From assembly GCF_902148845.1 (NCBI RefSeq), contig NC_043755.1:14564896-14628895 (forward strand): a stretch of 64,000 nt of DNA, written 5' to 3'. This DNA is from Salarias fasciatus. Its lineage: Eukaryota > Chordata > Actinopteri > Blenniiformes > Blenniidae. The notes under the pieces are model-generated. The model saw only the letters and a program-made list of their open reading frames with translations. It searched no databases and was not told the DNA's origin. This document shows positions 44,448-57,700 of this stretch, piece by piece. The position numbers and the translations under genes are program-made. Within the stretch, counting starts at the first letter, position 1; the number at the start of each line of letters is the position of its first letter.

Positions 44448-46569
44448 CTACAAAGGGAAAGAAAACAACGTAAGCTTGCATAGATAACCTGCGTAAACAC
44501 AAAAACAAAGAGGAGTCTGCCAGCTGGAGAGTATATCGAACGAATAATTATCTAAGTGTTGATTATTCTGATATCGAGAGTTGGTTGACACGCAGACGGT
44601 TTGCTCTTTGGTGAGAAAATAAAAAATGATGGCTAATCACCGTTAGTAAACTCAAAGTTGTGACTGTTAGTAACAATAGTAAAGTATGCAATATTAGTTG
44701 TTTTTAGTCATTTTTCATATTGTGTTCATAATGGAGCTAATTCTCTACTCAGTACTAAGTTTTGTTTTGTTTTTTTGTAATGCATCTGTGATACTTCACT
44801 GGTCTCATCATCAATGCAATTTTCTTTCAGAGCATTTAAAAATTTGTCTTTAAAATGTTAAAAAGGTTTTATGTCATACATAGGTGCATTAAAAATTATA
44901 TAAAGACATTCTATTTCATCTATAGTTCAAATCAAAAATTGAGAATTTTTAAAAGTTAGGATTCAGTAAACCACATGAAATAATTCAAGCCTTTTTCATT
45001 TTATGATGATGAAGCTGCATGTTTCCTGCAGGGTGTAGATCAGTGTGTCAGCAAACCACAGACAATCCCCCGACGAGTGTGTGAGACACTACAAATAAAT
45101 GCCACATTAGGTTCATTCACTGCCAAGTTTAATCCTCAAAAGGAAAGCAGCGTCCTCCAGTTAGGACTTTTAAAACATTTTGTTTAATTTCACACATTTT
45201 CATCCCCTCAAGCAGTTAATTTTATATTATTTCGTTGAATCAGCGTGAAACTTTTAAGGTATTTTATTTCAATTCAGTCAATGTGGATTTCATAAAAACT
45301 CAAACACCGGTTTCTGTGGGTAAAAGAAATTTAAAGTTTGTTAAAGGTTAGTTTTTACTTATACACAGCCATTACATTTCATAGGGGCTTTTGAAAAGCT
45401 ACTGGTGACTTAATAAAAGAGTGAATAAACGTAGTGAAAGACTGGCGTGATGAGCGCCACAACACCTGTACCCTGCTTAAAAACTCTGGATAAAATTCTC
45501 CAGGCTGTTATATGTATGAAAATAACTAAAGAAAATTTAGATCAGAGCTAAACGCCTGATCCAACCAGGAAAAATTAAACATTACAAAGAAACCACATTT
45601 GGGAATTATCAAAGTCTGTCCTGAAGAAACGTTAATTCAATCACACAATGCAACAAGTCTTGCAACAAAATGATTTTCCTTTATTTAATATTTTAGAGAT
45701 CTCTCAGTTTCCACAACGAGTTAAACAAGCAAGAAATTATGCATTGGTCATGTAAAGAAAAAATACGTTGTTTTTTTTTTGTTTTCTTTTTTAAATAGCA
45801 AACACAAATCATATCAGAACAAAAAGTGCTATTCTATCTGAGGAACCTAATTTTCTCGCCACAACAAAGAATTCTAACACTGAAAAGAAAGTTAACGCTG
45901 GAGCTAATGAGTCAAATAATTCTAAACAATATCTACAAGGCATCCAGTTTATTGTCTCGTTTGTTTATGGGAGTGTGATGGCAAACCTTGGAATTTCATG
46001 TCCGATCAATCTACATCGCAGGTAAACATGTACACTTTTTAAGTTCAGCTTTCTGTCATGTATGCAAATATTTTAACCTTCAAAACATCAGAAATGACAA
46101 AAATCAGCAGCAAATTAGGGAAATACAGATTTTCTTGTGCAGAATTGTTTTAATGTAATCAAAAGCTGAGAAAAAGTAGTGTTAACAGCACTTCTGTCTG
46201 ACTTTCAAAAGCATGAGGAGCCATGTGCAGAAAAGTTTTTACAGCTTCTCTCGAAGATCTTAGCATAAACTTCAAAGCATAAACCAGCGATCCCGAAACC
46301 CACATTCATGCCAGGTCTGTTGAATAACAGATACTCAAAAGTCTGTACATTTAAGATGTCGACATGAATAAAAAAAATTAAAAAAAAAAAAAAACCCAGT
46401 TATACATACATGTACATCATGTAGTCCAGTGTAACCGAAAGCCTGAGAAAGTAACCAACAGAAGAGCTTAAATATCAAGAATCCCACATCCTATACAAAC
46501 CATCAGGAAAGTCAAACCACAGGCCCAACCGAACATTTCTACCTCATATATGGCATCCCCCCCCCTACT
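44448..46569. other. AT-rich region between two finger exons, no gene
   Basis: There is no CpG patch, start exon or recognisable protein. The right half is likely 3' UTR of the 26-finger gene. Poly-A/T runs are near 45770 and 46380. Confidence 0.55.
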
Positions 46570-49500
46570 CTAGTAACCACGGGCATGTTCAATATAGTGC
46601 TGGTGCAAATCGCTTTCTTTGAAAAAAGTAGTTCCACATTCAAGGCAGGCGAGGTCCTCAGGTTCTCCTGATGATACAGCGGCTTCACTTCGTCGCTCGT
46701 AGTTCCTCATACAATCCTGGTGGTGATCGATGAGCTCCTGTATTCCCCTGAAAGTCCCGGGGCAGAAGGAGCAGTGGAAGGAGTTGTTGTGGTCGCACTG
46801 CTCCGTCTCGTGTCTTTGTAAAGCGGCTGGCGACAGAAAGGCTTTGCCACAGTGTTGGCATTTATGGCTGTTCTGGGACTGGCCGGCCGGGTCGGGAGAA
46901 GCCCGTTTTGCAGGGGATGATGGCAGAGGCTTCCCAATGCCGTGGGCTTTCGGGGGCTTTGGGGTCAGCGCGGCGCTGAGGCGATACCGGACCTCGTTGG
47001 GGAGACGACAGCGGACTTCATCGTGCCAGGCCAGGTGCTGCTGCAGCTGAGTCTCGGTCCAGAAGCCGTGGCAGCACAGAGCGCAGCAGTACGGCCGGCT
47101 CTTTGATTTCAGCTTGTGGGTTCCCAGTTGCTCCTCAGTCTGGAAGGCTTTCCCACACTTGTTACACTTAAAGAAGCATTTGGCTGTGTGCTCGGACACG
47201 TGGCTGAGTGGTGGGGAACTCTCGGATATGGCTTCAACAGGCCGGGTCTCCAGTTTAGAGTCTGATTTAACCTCTGAACACACTTTCTTGTGATCTAGGA
47301 GCTCACCTGCACAGCTGTACAGTTTCCCACAATCCAGACATGTGATGGACTTCCCGGGCGACTCAGTTTTCGGTCTCTCTTTGCCAACAGGACTGCTGTT
47401 TATGGTCACTGCGACTGTTTCTACAGCTGACGAATCTTCTTTCTGATTCACTTGCTCATTATTAGAGGCAGACTCCTCCACTTCAGCAATCAAAAGAATT
47501 TTCTTTCTGCCTTTCGTGCTCTTTGAGTGTACCTGCCAGTCGTGGGCCCGCAGACCTCTTGCTTTAGCAAAGGTCAAAGAGCAAATGGGACACTTGTGGG
47601 TTCTGGATGTTGTAGAGCTGGCTTCAGTCCTATTGTGGTTCTGATCAGGATGTTCAGGATTGTGTTGCAGCCGCTCATCACCCTGCTGATCTGCTGCCTC
47701 CAGACTGTCACTTTGTTCACTTTTGCACCTGGCAGACGGAGGTGAAGCTTGTACGCGTCCTGAGCTTGAGATCTGCTCAATTTGGTTTGATTGAGGTTGT
47801 GCATCTTCCTCAGGGTTAAGGACATTGTGGTGAGTCGAGGACAGTGAACATTTCTTTTCAGTGTGCCATCGTCTGTGGGAGCCGAGGGCTGCGTTAGTCG
47901 AGAATCGCCTCCCGCAGTCTGAACAATCAAATGAACCTTTTTTATGCCGCTCCTGTTTATGAACCCGAAGCAAAGCAGACGCTTCCAAATCCACTCGTGC
48001 AGCAGAGTCGTTATCATCATCATGAATTCTTCGATGAAAATTCAGAGCTCGAAGCACTGAAAAGCTCTTTTCACACTTTTGACATCTGTATTTTTGTTTG
48101 CGTGCAGTTTGGTCATCTAAGCTATCGTTGTCTATCTTCACCTCACCACTGTCCACTTCATTCTTTACCTCAGTTTGTATTTTTAATGGATCAGAGCTTC
48201 CCTGATTCCTCATATCTATATTGTCGCTGTGCATTTTGACATTATCAACATTCGGTGACGATTCTGTCTTTCTGACACCTTGACCATCTCTTACAACACA
48301 AAGTTTCATGTGAGCCCTTAACGAGACTTTGTTGTTGAAATACGCAAAGCATGAAGCACACTGAAGATCCTCCAGTTTGACTGTGGATCCTTGGGAAGAT
48401 GGCGCATGCCCAGTCTCGTAGCCATGGCTTTTGAGATGAAACTGCAGTGCTTTGGCTCGTGAAAACAGCTTCCCGCAGTCGGGACAGCTGTATGTGTTCT
48501 TCTGCAACTGTTCGACTTGATGCTGAAAAGACTTTATTGGTGGTGGAAGTAGCTGGTCGCTATGCACCACCTGGTGTCTGAGAAGACTGGAAAACAGACG
48601 AAATGACCTGTCGCACAGTTCGCATTTGTGATTTCCGTTTTCGTGTTTGCGCATGTGCAACGCCATGATTCCCTTGTGGCGAAACTTTCTGCCGCAAACT
48701 GGACAAGCAACTTTCATTAAGGAGCGTGCATGTCCATTAACAGAGTGCAGAGACCCCGTAAAACCTTTCCGTAGCCTCAAATCTGCACACTCTGTCTGAC
48801 TTTGCTTATGGTGGGAATAAGCCCCTAAAGACCAAAAACCCTTTCCACACTGCTCACAGTGATAGACCTTTGGGCCCAACAGGGTTTTATTAGGATTATA
48901 TTCTTTCTTGGTGTCTGAAGGGCTCTTTCTCGTTTGCACTGAGCAGGTTTTCATGTGGTTGAATAAGTTAGACGCATGCGAATATGACACCATGCAATCT
49001 GGGCACTGGAATGGCTTTCTTTTGGGGTGTTCTAACTGATGAGCTACGAGAGCAGAAAACTGAGTAAAGGTTTCGCCACACTCGACGCATGTCAAGTTTT
49101 TTCTCTCCAATCCCTCTGCCTGAAGGAACTCATCAGTGTCCAGGCTTGGATCACTGTGAGTTTGGATGTGATTACAGTGTTCTTCAAAGCTACTTGTTTG
49201 ATGGCCACAGGTACTACATGAGTAGATTTCCTCTGACTGACCTTCAATCTGATGTCTCTTCTTACGAACGCCATGCCACGTTCTATGCATGCGCAGTGAT
49301 GAAGAACTAGAGAACCAGCGATGACACTCTGGACATTCGAATCGTTCCCTATTCTTAACATCCCTTGTTGTCGACACACCGAGCTCATCGACTTGCTCTA
49401 AGTCGATTTGCACGATTTTCAAGTCCAATTCTGGTTTGTTGAGGAAATTTTGAAAGGAAGCATCTGCATCGTCTCTTAATTCCTGATCTGATTCACACAC

Positions 49501-52500
49501 AAGCTCAAGGTCAGAAGTCATATCTTCAACTTCCTCGCCCTCAGACTCGCTCGCACTGATCACCTGTACATTAAAATCTCCCGGCTCATAACTCCCCATG
49601 TCATCTTCGCTCTCGTTCATGTGAGACTCTTCAGCTGTACTGGCAGGACACAAACTCTGCTGTTCCACATCTGCCTCCGGAGGAGTCTGCAGGTGACCCA
49701 TCTCGCTTCTGCCGCTTTCTGGCATTTTTTCCTGCACTGATGGATCGGCGCACGTCTGTCCACCCTTCTCTGTTTCCCCGAAAGCATCCGTGTGATGAAG
49801 CTGATGGGAATGTAGAGCAGAAGCCCTGGAAAACTTCAGCCCGCAGTCTGTACATTCAAAAGATTTCTTCTGGAGCTGACACACCTGATGAAGAAATGAC
49901 TTCGAGGGAGTCTCCTCGCTGTGCGCCGTGCGCTGATGTCTGTAATAAAACGTGAGCGTCATAAACACTTTCCCACATTCCTCACATGGAAACTTTTGAG
50001 AAGCTCTATCAGACTGATTAGCATGCCACCGCTGGTGGTTGAAGAGAGCGATTTGGCCGTTGAAGACCTTTTTACATTCTTCGCAGGAGAACTCACTGAA
50101 GCCCTTCTTTGTCTTTTTATTCAATTCTTCTGGAGAGCATTGGCTGTTGCGGCTAAATCGCTGGTGTGTTTTGAGGCGGTACAGGGCAGAAAAAGCTTTA
50201 CCGCACGCACACTTGAAAGGACTTTCTGAATAATTCTCTGCCTGATTTTCACTGGGCTTGCCTTCCACCACTGCTTCACTCATCTGCGATGTATCTCCCG
50301 GGCTCCTGTGTTTCGACTTCACCAACTTTTCCTCATGACAACGCCGATGGGCATCAAGCGCTGAAGCTCGAGAATAATTCCTCCCACAAGACTCACATTG
50401 AAATGATTTTTTTTTCAAATGTTCAAGGTCATGAAAAACCGATTTGGAGGGCGGTCTGTGAGAGCGCCGATGGTTGAGAAAGTATCCGAGCACACCATAA
50501 CATTTCCCGCAGTCTGGACACTCGTAGGTCTGCTGCTTCACTGTTCCGGAATTAACTGAACGTCCAGAATCCTCCTGGGGGATCTTCTCGTGACTTCTCA
50601 TGTGCAAGTCAAAATCACTCAGTTCAACAAATGAGAGTGAACACATGGTACAGAAATAAGGTGTTCCACGGTCCTTTTCTCCACTGTCCAACTGGTTGTC
50701 TGAGTACAAGTTATCCTGTGGGTGTTGACTGCAATGCTCCAAGTAGGCTGCCTCTTCCCTGAAGGCTTCTCCACAATCCCGACAGCAGAAAACCCCAACC
50801 CCTAGAAATAGAAAAGGGGAAAATAGGAGGTCAAAGCCACTCCTGTTTCCACAGAAGGAAAAGAAAAGGAAAAGGAAAAGTATAACAAAACACAGGTGCA
50901 AAACATGTCTTTATTTTTTTTTCCAACATAAAAGGGCTTCAAAGTTACAGTAAAACTACTGAACAGTACAATTTTCAAAATGATAAAACAACTGCAAAAC
51001 TCAGCATTACAAATAAAATCACTTGAAGACAAAAGGTAAAACATGGTGTTTTAGATGTTAGCACCACCACTCAGAGACAAATATGTGAATAAAATCAATC
51101 AGTGTCTGAACCAGATGTTTTTCCTATAGGGTCTCTGTACTGCAACACACCCGACTGCACTATTTAGCATGTTGTGGACAAATCCATTAGATTTAGGTGT
51201 AATGAAGCAGGGAGACATCCAAACAATGCCAGACAAGTAGCATCAAAAACCCAGCGTGGACACCTCTTTTTTCCAAATAATGCACAAGACTTCTTAAATG
51301 GAATGCAAACTCCCGCCACTAGGCGAGGCTACAGCGCCATCAGACAGCAGCCCCTCTTCACACAGTAACACATCAATGTAGTTTCCAAACAGCACAGTGG
51401 GAAGTTAAGAGTAACGTTCTCTCAGAAAAGCAGAAGGGCTTCTCAACACTTTCACTTCACAAATGAAAACACGGCAGCATATAGGCCCTGTCATACACAA
51501 CAGGCACACCATCTCTCCACTGTGCAGCCAAATTTAAGCATTTGAATCTTTATCTGTACTGAAAGCTGCTACTACCCCATTCATTAAGGTTAGTCGACAA
51601 AGCCTAGATCACTGTGGTCACACTTCATTTTATATTTAGATGACAATTTCCACAAATGGTATTAGTTATTAAAAACGAAAATGTTGAGACGTCAGTGCTG
51701 TATTGTGCTGCTGCCTCCACGTGTAATAGCATATATGAGCCGCAACTGACAGACAAGTGTTAGTACATTACAATTGACAGAATGGAATAGCAAATTTAAA
51801 CATTCTTATGTGAAGCTGTCTAAAATGATCAGCCAAAAAAATGCTACTGTTTCGAGCAATAAAAAGCATTTAACAGTGAAATACTTCACAAATATCCCGT
51901 TTTCTGATTGAATTGGGATACGTTTTTACGGCAAGAGAAAATCATCCATATTTTATCCCACTGGTTGTACATTTTTAACTACTAGAAGCTGTTATTTCCA
52001 ATTTGTGTCCACTTCTCAAACAAAAAATATACATCAAGGAAGTAATTTGATCCACTGTCTTTAAAAGGCTGCTTAGTGTACTCATAAAGTATCAATATTG
52101 TCTCTGCATACCGACAATATTTAATCATTTACAATACATTTCTTTTAAGACTGGTTTTTACAAATCAACGCGTTAATTGTCAGAATAAACGCCCACACCG
52201 CATTGATTCAGTGAACCAGTCTGGATGAGACACCCTGCTTTCAGACCAAAGTATAAAGTATCCTCTGAAGCCAGCATACTGGCTGTAATGTTTGCATCCT
52301 GATAATATTTTGAAAACGCAACAAAACAAACACATTTTTGACCCACAGCTGCAAGCTCTCTACAAGACTATGGCTGCATTTTATCAACACACAAAACGGG
52401 GCGTGAATCAACGCGAATTTATCCTGAAATGTATTTAAATTTCTATATAATCTGACGAGGCGAACTAAATGTGGAAAGGCACAGACACGTGAATGCTCGC

Positions 52501-52675
52501 GCTGCCACACGTACCTGACAACATGAGCGATCAGGATGCCAATAAGTGCTGGATACTCACTGTTCGGAGTGTCTCCAGTCGATGGATCGGCGTCCTTTCC
52601 GCAGGATGTTTGGCCCTCGTTGGGTTTGTTTCCCATCGTGTCCTCGCTGATCTCCGCCGGGGTAGACTCGTCCAT
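46570..52675 (-). CDS. Large C2H2 zinc-finger protein, about 26 fingers in one exon
   Basis: Two coding exons: 52675-52561 (MDESTPAEISEDTMGNKPNE, phase 1 donor AACA|GTGAGT) and 50801-46570 (acceptor TTTCTAG). The join reads TPN-R-VGVFCCRDC and gives 4,347 nt, 1,448 residues. About 26 C2H2 or C2HC fingers are spread through exon 2, rarely in TGEKP-linked tandem and separated by acidic Ser-rich linkers. Several end in Cys or lack a clear last ligand (NHMKTC, DHKKVC). The final finger LACLECGTTF then LHQHYIEHARGY matches the ZNF576 C-terminal finger. It is probably a nuclear DNA-binding protein; I cannot name an orthologue. The promoter at about 52790-52900 has an NRF1-type GCATGCGCAG. The upstream in-frame sequence 50802-50901 is intron, not coding. 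Confidence 0.9.
50950..52480. other. Intron 1 of the 26-finger gene
   Basis: AT-rich intron without a recognisable additional exon, repeat family or RNA gene. Confidence 0.5.
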
Positions 52676-52739
52676 CTTGGCGTGGCTCTGTTGCGGATAT
52701 ATCTCACCCTGGTCTTGTTAGTTTCTCACCACACCAGCT

Positions 52740-53030
52740 GGTACTGAAACAGTTCCTCAAATCAGCTCATTTGCGGAGTAATGACCGAACACGACGCACT
52801 TTTGGCAATGTAGTAAAATTAGCGACTTCTTGGAGCTGAACCTTGAACCGTTTAATGTCGAGGAGCCGATTGACTGTACGCATGCGCAGTCACACATCCC
52901 GCTCTCTACACGCGTCTTCTTCTATTGTTTTGTTTCCGCTACCGCTTGTCGTCTTCTTCTTTGGTTATCTGCTCACATGAAGGCTAAGCTGCAGCGACAC
53001 CAGCGGTGACACACTAAAGCTGCGCCGGCT
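52740..53030 (-). promoter_or_regulatory. CpG promoter of the 26-finger gene with NRF1-like site
   Basis: A CpG-containing region lies immediately upstream of the first coding exon. ACGCATGCGCAG at about 52879-52890 is an NRF1-type motif. No TATA box is evident. Confidence 0.5.
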
Positions 53031-54796
53031 TTCACTTTTCACCGAGTTGTATTTCTCTTTCAAAAGCTGCTATTTAGCAGATGTAAATAATAATAAATAC
53101 AAAGAAATAAGATGGGAAAGCACTGACTCTGGGGCAAAGTACTGAAAAATTTACCAACATAATAAAGTTGAGCCCAACTCTTCACAAACAAAGTGTGAAA
53201 CAAGAAGAACTATTTTTTTATTTATATAAGAATTATTAAAAAAAAAAACTGGATATGATTCAAATCTTCCACAGTGTACATTCAGATACCCACCACACAT
53301 TTTGTCATTCTGTGAAGCTTCGAACCACACAAAGTCATAATCAAACGTAGATTTATTTTTAAACCAACAAGCAGACATTATGGAGAGGGGAAAAAAAAAC
53401 TAAATCTGTGCTAAAAGAGTGGATAGAGGTAGAAGGGCACATTTTGTAGGGTGTTGAAAGCTTAAAATGCACAGGAACATTTAGTTTCATTTATTTATTT
53501 CACATATGAACCATATGTTTACAGAAGTGATGAATGTTTTCAGTCACTTACTGGGTCAGCAAAGTTCACCAAATGTAGGTTTTATTAATGGCAAAGACAT
53601 CGTGGTAGTCAGCTAAATCTACAATTAGGAATAATCTACAATTACTGAAGGAAATCATTATTCACAAAAATACAGTAAGTACTCAAAAATGACTTAATTC
53701 TATAAATAAAGGTACATTCCAATCTGATTTTTGTCCTGGTAAGAAACGGCTATTAGATAGCATCAGCTTGTGATAGAAGTGGTTCAAAATATCATTAAAG
53801 TCGTGACTCGTGACACCTACTAGAATTTTCAGAGCATCATCAAACTTATTTGGGGAAAGCATTATTAAATTAAGTATAATCAGTTTTATGTTTGCCTTGT
53901 TGATGCAAAATAAATCATTTACAAAACATTGCAGGTTTAGTCACACACCATTTGTTAGTATGTCAAGTGATCAGTGATGGAGCCAAATCTCTTCAAATAA
54001 AACCCACATCTTAATCTCTAGCTGAGAAATGACCTTTGACCCTTCCCGCCACATTTTATTGTGACCAAAAAAAAAAAAAAAAAAAAAGTATTAAATATTT
54101 GGACCCAGATGAGAAAACCAGTTAACACAAGTGTATCTTAGCAGGATGACAATGCTCGAGTACAACTTTTTTCATGTCTGGAAAAAAAAAAATGTAACTG
54201 GTGACCCCAACAAGCCATGTCCCTGACCCCACCCCCACAGCAAAACTGACTCGTCACTTCACAGTATTGTCATTACACCTGCTCTGCATTTGGGGAGTTG
54301 GGTTTCATTTGTTGAGTCTAGCGTAAGCATGAACTAGGCCTAAAATACCAAGACAGCAGACATGCAGACTATACTCATAAAAGGCACACAGTAAAACTGT
54401 ACATGAAAAAAAAACAGTACAAATAGTTCAGGACGTATGAACAAAACTATAAAAGTACTAATATCATCTAAATCTAAGAGCTATTGGCAATGAATGCAAC
54501 GCAGACAATAGAACCTCATCAATCAGCACCTCGAGTATTTGGAAAACTTTGGAAAACAGTGAAACTGATTTAATGGCACATGCATGTGCACAACCGGAGA
54601 AATCTAATCTGAAGCTGAGAGACTTATAATGTGCATCAAGTGTGCAGAATAAATCTAGTTTCACCATTAAATATTTGTTTAATGCCCAACTGGTCAAAAC
54701 AGCAGAAAAAAAACTGAAAAACAAATCAATGAGGCTCCACCAAGCAAAAATGAGCAGGAAAACACACAAAAAAAAGTTGTTGCTAGTGTAGAAATG
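53031..54796. other. Intergenic DNA and 3' UTR of the 17-finger gene
   Basis: AT-rich with A-runs near 54066-54086. A minus-strand AATAAA (plus TTTATT) lies near 54053. No gene is recognised. Confidence 0.5.
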
Positions 54797-57700
54797 TTAA
54801 ATCTCTCCCTGTGCATGTTGCAAGTAATGCATTTGTAAATCCAGCTCCCGGGGAAGGGAGCACCCGCATATCATGCACTGCAGAAGTCGTTCAGGGGGAA
54901 AAGGCAAACGAGTCCCGAGTTTGTGGGGTTCTGTCCGCTGGGTGAGTTGAGGTAGGGGCAGGGTCTGTGGCAAGTGGGGCCGCTCGCTCATGACTGCCTG
55001 CGGCGTGAAAAAAATATTTGGGTGTGGAGGTCTGGGAACTGTACCGACTGCGACCGAGTGAAGAGGGTGGGCGCCCGGCAAAGCCAGAGGAGGGAGTGGA
55101 GCAAGTGGAGGTGAGAAAAAAGGAGCAGACTGATTTATAATGATCTGAGTGCCCGTTACCATTGGCTGTGACTGCAGCTCTGGTCCATTGCCTGGTTTGA
55201 GCTGTCCAGTGAGCAGCGTTTGAGGAACCACTGGAGTGCCTTGGAAGCCCCATATTGGAGTTCCTATCCCCTGGCCAAACCGAGGAGCCTCGTATTTGAT
55301 GGAGATGGGAACCTTCTGGGTTGCTGTCTGTATGTTGGCCCAGCCAGATGACACCTGTTTCTGCAGTGGCGGAAAATCTGGATTCTTCACAATTTTCTCA
55401 GTGGAGTTTATCGTCTTTGGAATCCCTGGAGGTGTCTGTATGTTCCATAATGTGCTACCGGCGCCGAGAGAAACAGAATTTGAAATTGGAATAGCACTGC
55501 TTTGGTCTACTTTCACTGAGGCGGACCCACCTGCTAAAGCTGATGCCTGCGGCTTCTGTGGCTCATAGCCGTTCCGCGGTTTCTCTAGCTGACTAACAGT
55601 CGACTGATTAACTTGAGTACTGCTCTGGTCCCACACTGTGCCCTCCTTCTTGGGGGGCACGGACGGCTCTTTTTGTGATTGCACAGGGGCCACTGGCCAT
55701 CGTGAGAGCTTTAGGTCTTGACCAGGCTTTGGAGAGCTCTGTGAATTCACTAAAACTGCAGGCCTGACGCTCCACAGAGCGGCCCCTTCGGCATAGGAGG
55801 CGGGAGCAGACAAATTCAGCTGCCCAGAGCTCGTGGAAGCTATGACTGTGTTTGATGGGGGTGCGCTGCTCCAAGTAATGAGCTTGTGCTGCCTGGGCTG
55901 TGTCACCTCACCTCCTGCTGATGGGTTGGCTATTTTCAGCACAGACGTCGAGAAAGAGCTGACAGAGGACGTGTTCTCTTTGATGTGTGCTGAGTTCGAA
56001 CTCGTGACTGAATTTGAGCCCAACTGAGCAACATCCGCGACGCCAGCGCCTCTCTGAGAAACTCCTGGATTCACTGGAATCTCCGCATTCGTCTGCTGTG
56101 AAGCGTCTTGTTGGTTCTGCGCTGGGAGAACCGGCATTATCTCTCCGCCATCCACCTTCCACTGCACTGGCTGCGAGTTCACCTTGGACATCCACGACTC
56201 GTTCTGCTTCCTGCTCTGTGAATCCTTGCACACTGAGGGCATGGGAGATGGTGACTGGGTCGTCCTTTGTGGCAACTCAGCATCTTTCTGTGCAGAAGCT
56301 GAATACGATGGCTGATTAGAGGAGCCCGTCGCCGAGGACCCTAAAGGTCGAGACCAGCCCCATGCGAACCTCCCTCCTCTCCTGCCTCTGTTACCCCTGC
56401 CCCTCATCCTTGTACTTGATTGGAATGAATTGTACTGACTGAAGCCCTGCCGCTTGCGGGCGTGGATCTTCTGATGTACGAGCAGACTGCTGAACCAGGA
56501 GAATGTTTTGTGGCACTCGTCACAGCGATGAGGCCTCTCTCCTGTGTGTGTGTTCATGTGATCGCGCAGCAGATAGGCCAACCCGAAGCTCTTGTCACAC
56601 AGGTCACACTTATGAGGTTTGTCGCCGTTATGGGACAACATGTGCTGCTGCAGCTGCGTCTCGTCGCTGTAGCCTTTGCGGCAGCTGGTGCAGCGGAACG
56701 GCTTTTCCTGATGCAATCTCTGATGGGTTTTCATGTTCTGCAGGAAAGCAAAGTCCTTCCCACAGTCTGAACATTTATATGGCTTCTTGCCTGTGTGAAT
56801 TATGACATGCTGCTGTAAGTAACTGCTGAATCTAAACCCCTTGCCACACACTTTGCACTGGTACGGCCTGTCTTTGGAATGTATGCGCATATGCAACTCT
56901 AACACTGAGCGATGGCGGAAAGACTTCTCACACTCCGAACACTTGTAAGACTTTATATTTACGCTCTCAATTTTCACCTTTGCTTGAACGTTATCGCTGC
57001 TTAAAGGAGCAAGTTGTGGTTTAGGTGGTGGTGCTGCCAGTTTTTCTAAGTATGCAAGCGCCTTGTGAACACTGAGGAGGTGCTTGTTCAGGCTGGACTC
57101 GTCGCGGTACACGCACGGACAGTGTGGACAGGTGTGTCCTGTTTCCCAGTGCTTGTTGTTCTCCTCCGGCAGGCGAGGCGTCTTCTCCAGCGTCTCGTAC
57201 TCTGCCTCGTGCACCAGCATGTGGGCTCTCAGGTTAGCTGCCGTACAGTAGCTCTGAGGACAGAGTGGACAGTTGAATGTACGTTTTGTTTCCTCGTTCC
57301 GGTCGGCGTTCTCCTTTCCCGGCCCCCTGGTCACTTCCTGCGCAGAAGCGGGAGCCTGCTTTTTGAGCTGCTCACTACAGGATTTGGTTTCACACAGTCT
57401 ATGCAGGCGGCAGTGTGCCTTCATGTTCTGGGCTAAAGCAAACTTTTTGCCACAGTCCGGACAGCGGAAAGGCTTTTGGCCGGTGTGCAGATACTGATGC
57501 TGATGGAGGAGGCTGCTGTACTTGAAAGACTTTCCGCAGACGTTGCACAGATGGGAGCGATTGTTGTCGACGTGCTTGCGCCGGTGGTCTTCCATGATGT
57601 AGTAGTGTTTGAAAACCATGCCGCACTCGGGGCATTCGTAGGGTTTGAGGGCCGAGTGACACTTCTGGTGTAAGCGCAGGGCTGAGGCGTTTGGGAACGT

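Noticed and set aside
50802-50901. N-terminal extension of the large finger exon
   Set aside because: The in-frame sequence lies upstream of a clear TTTCTAG acceptor and lacks an ATG; it is intron.
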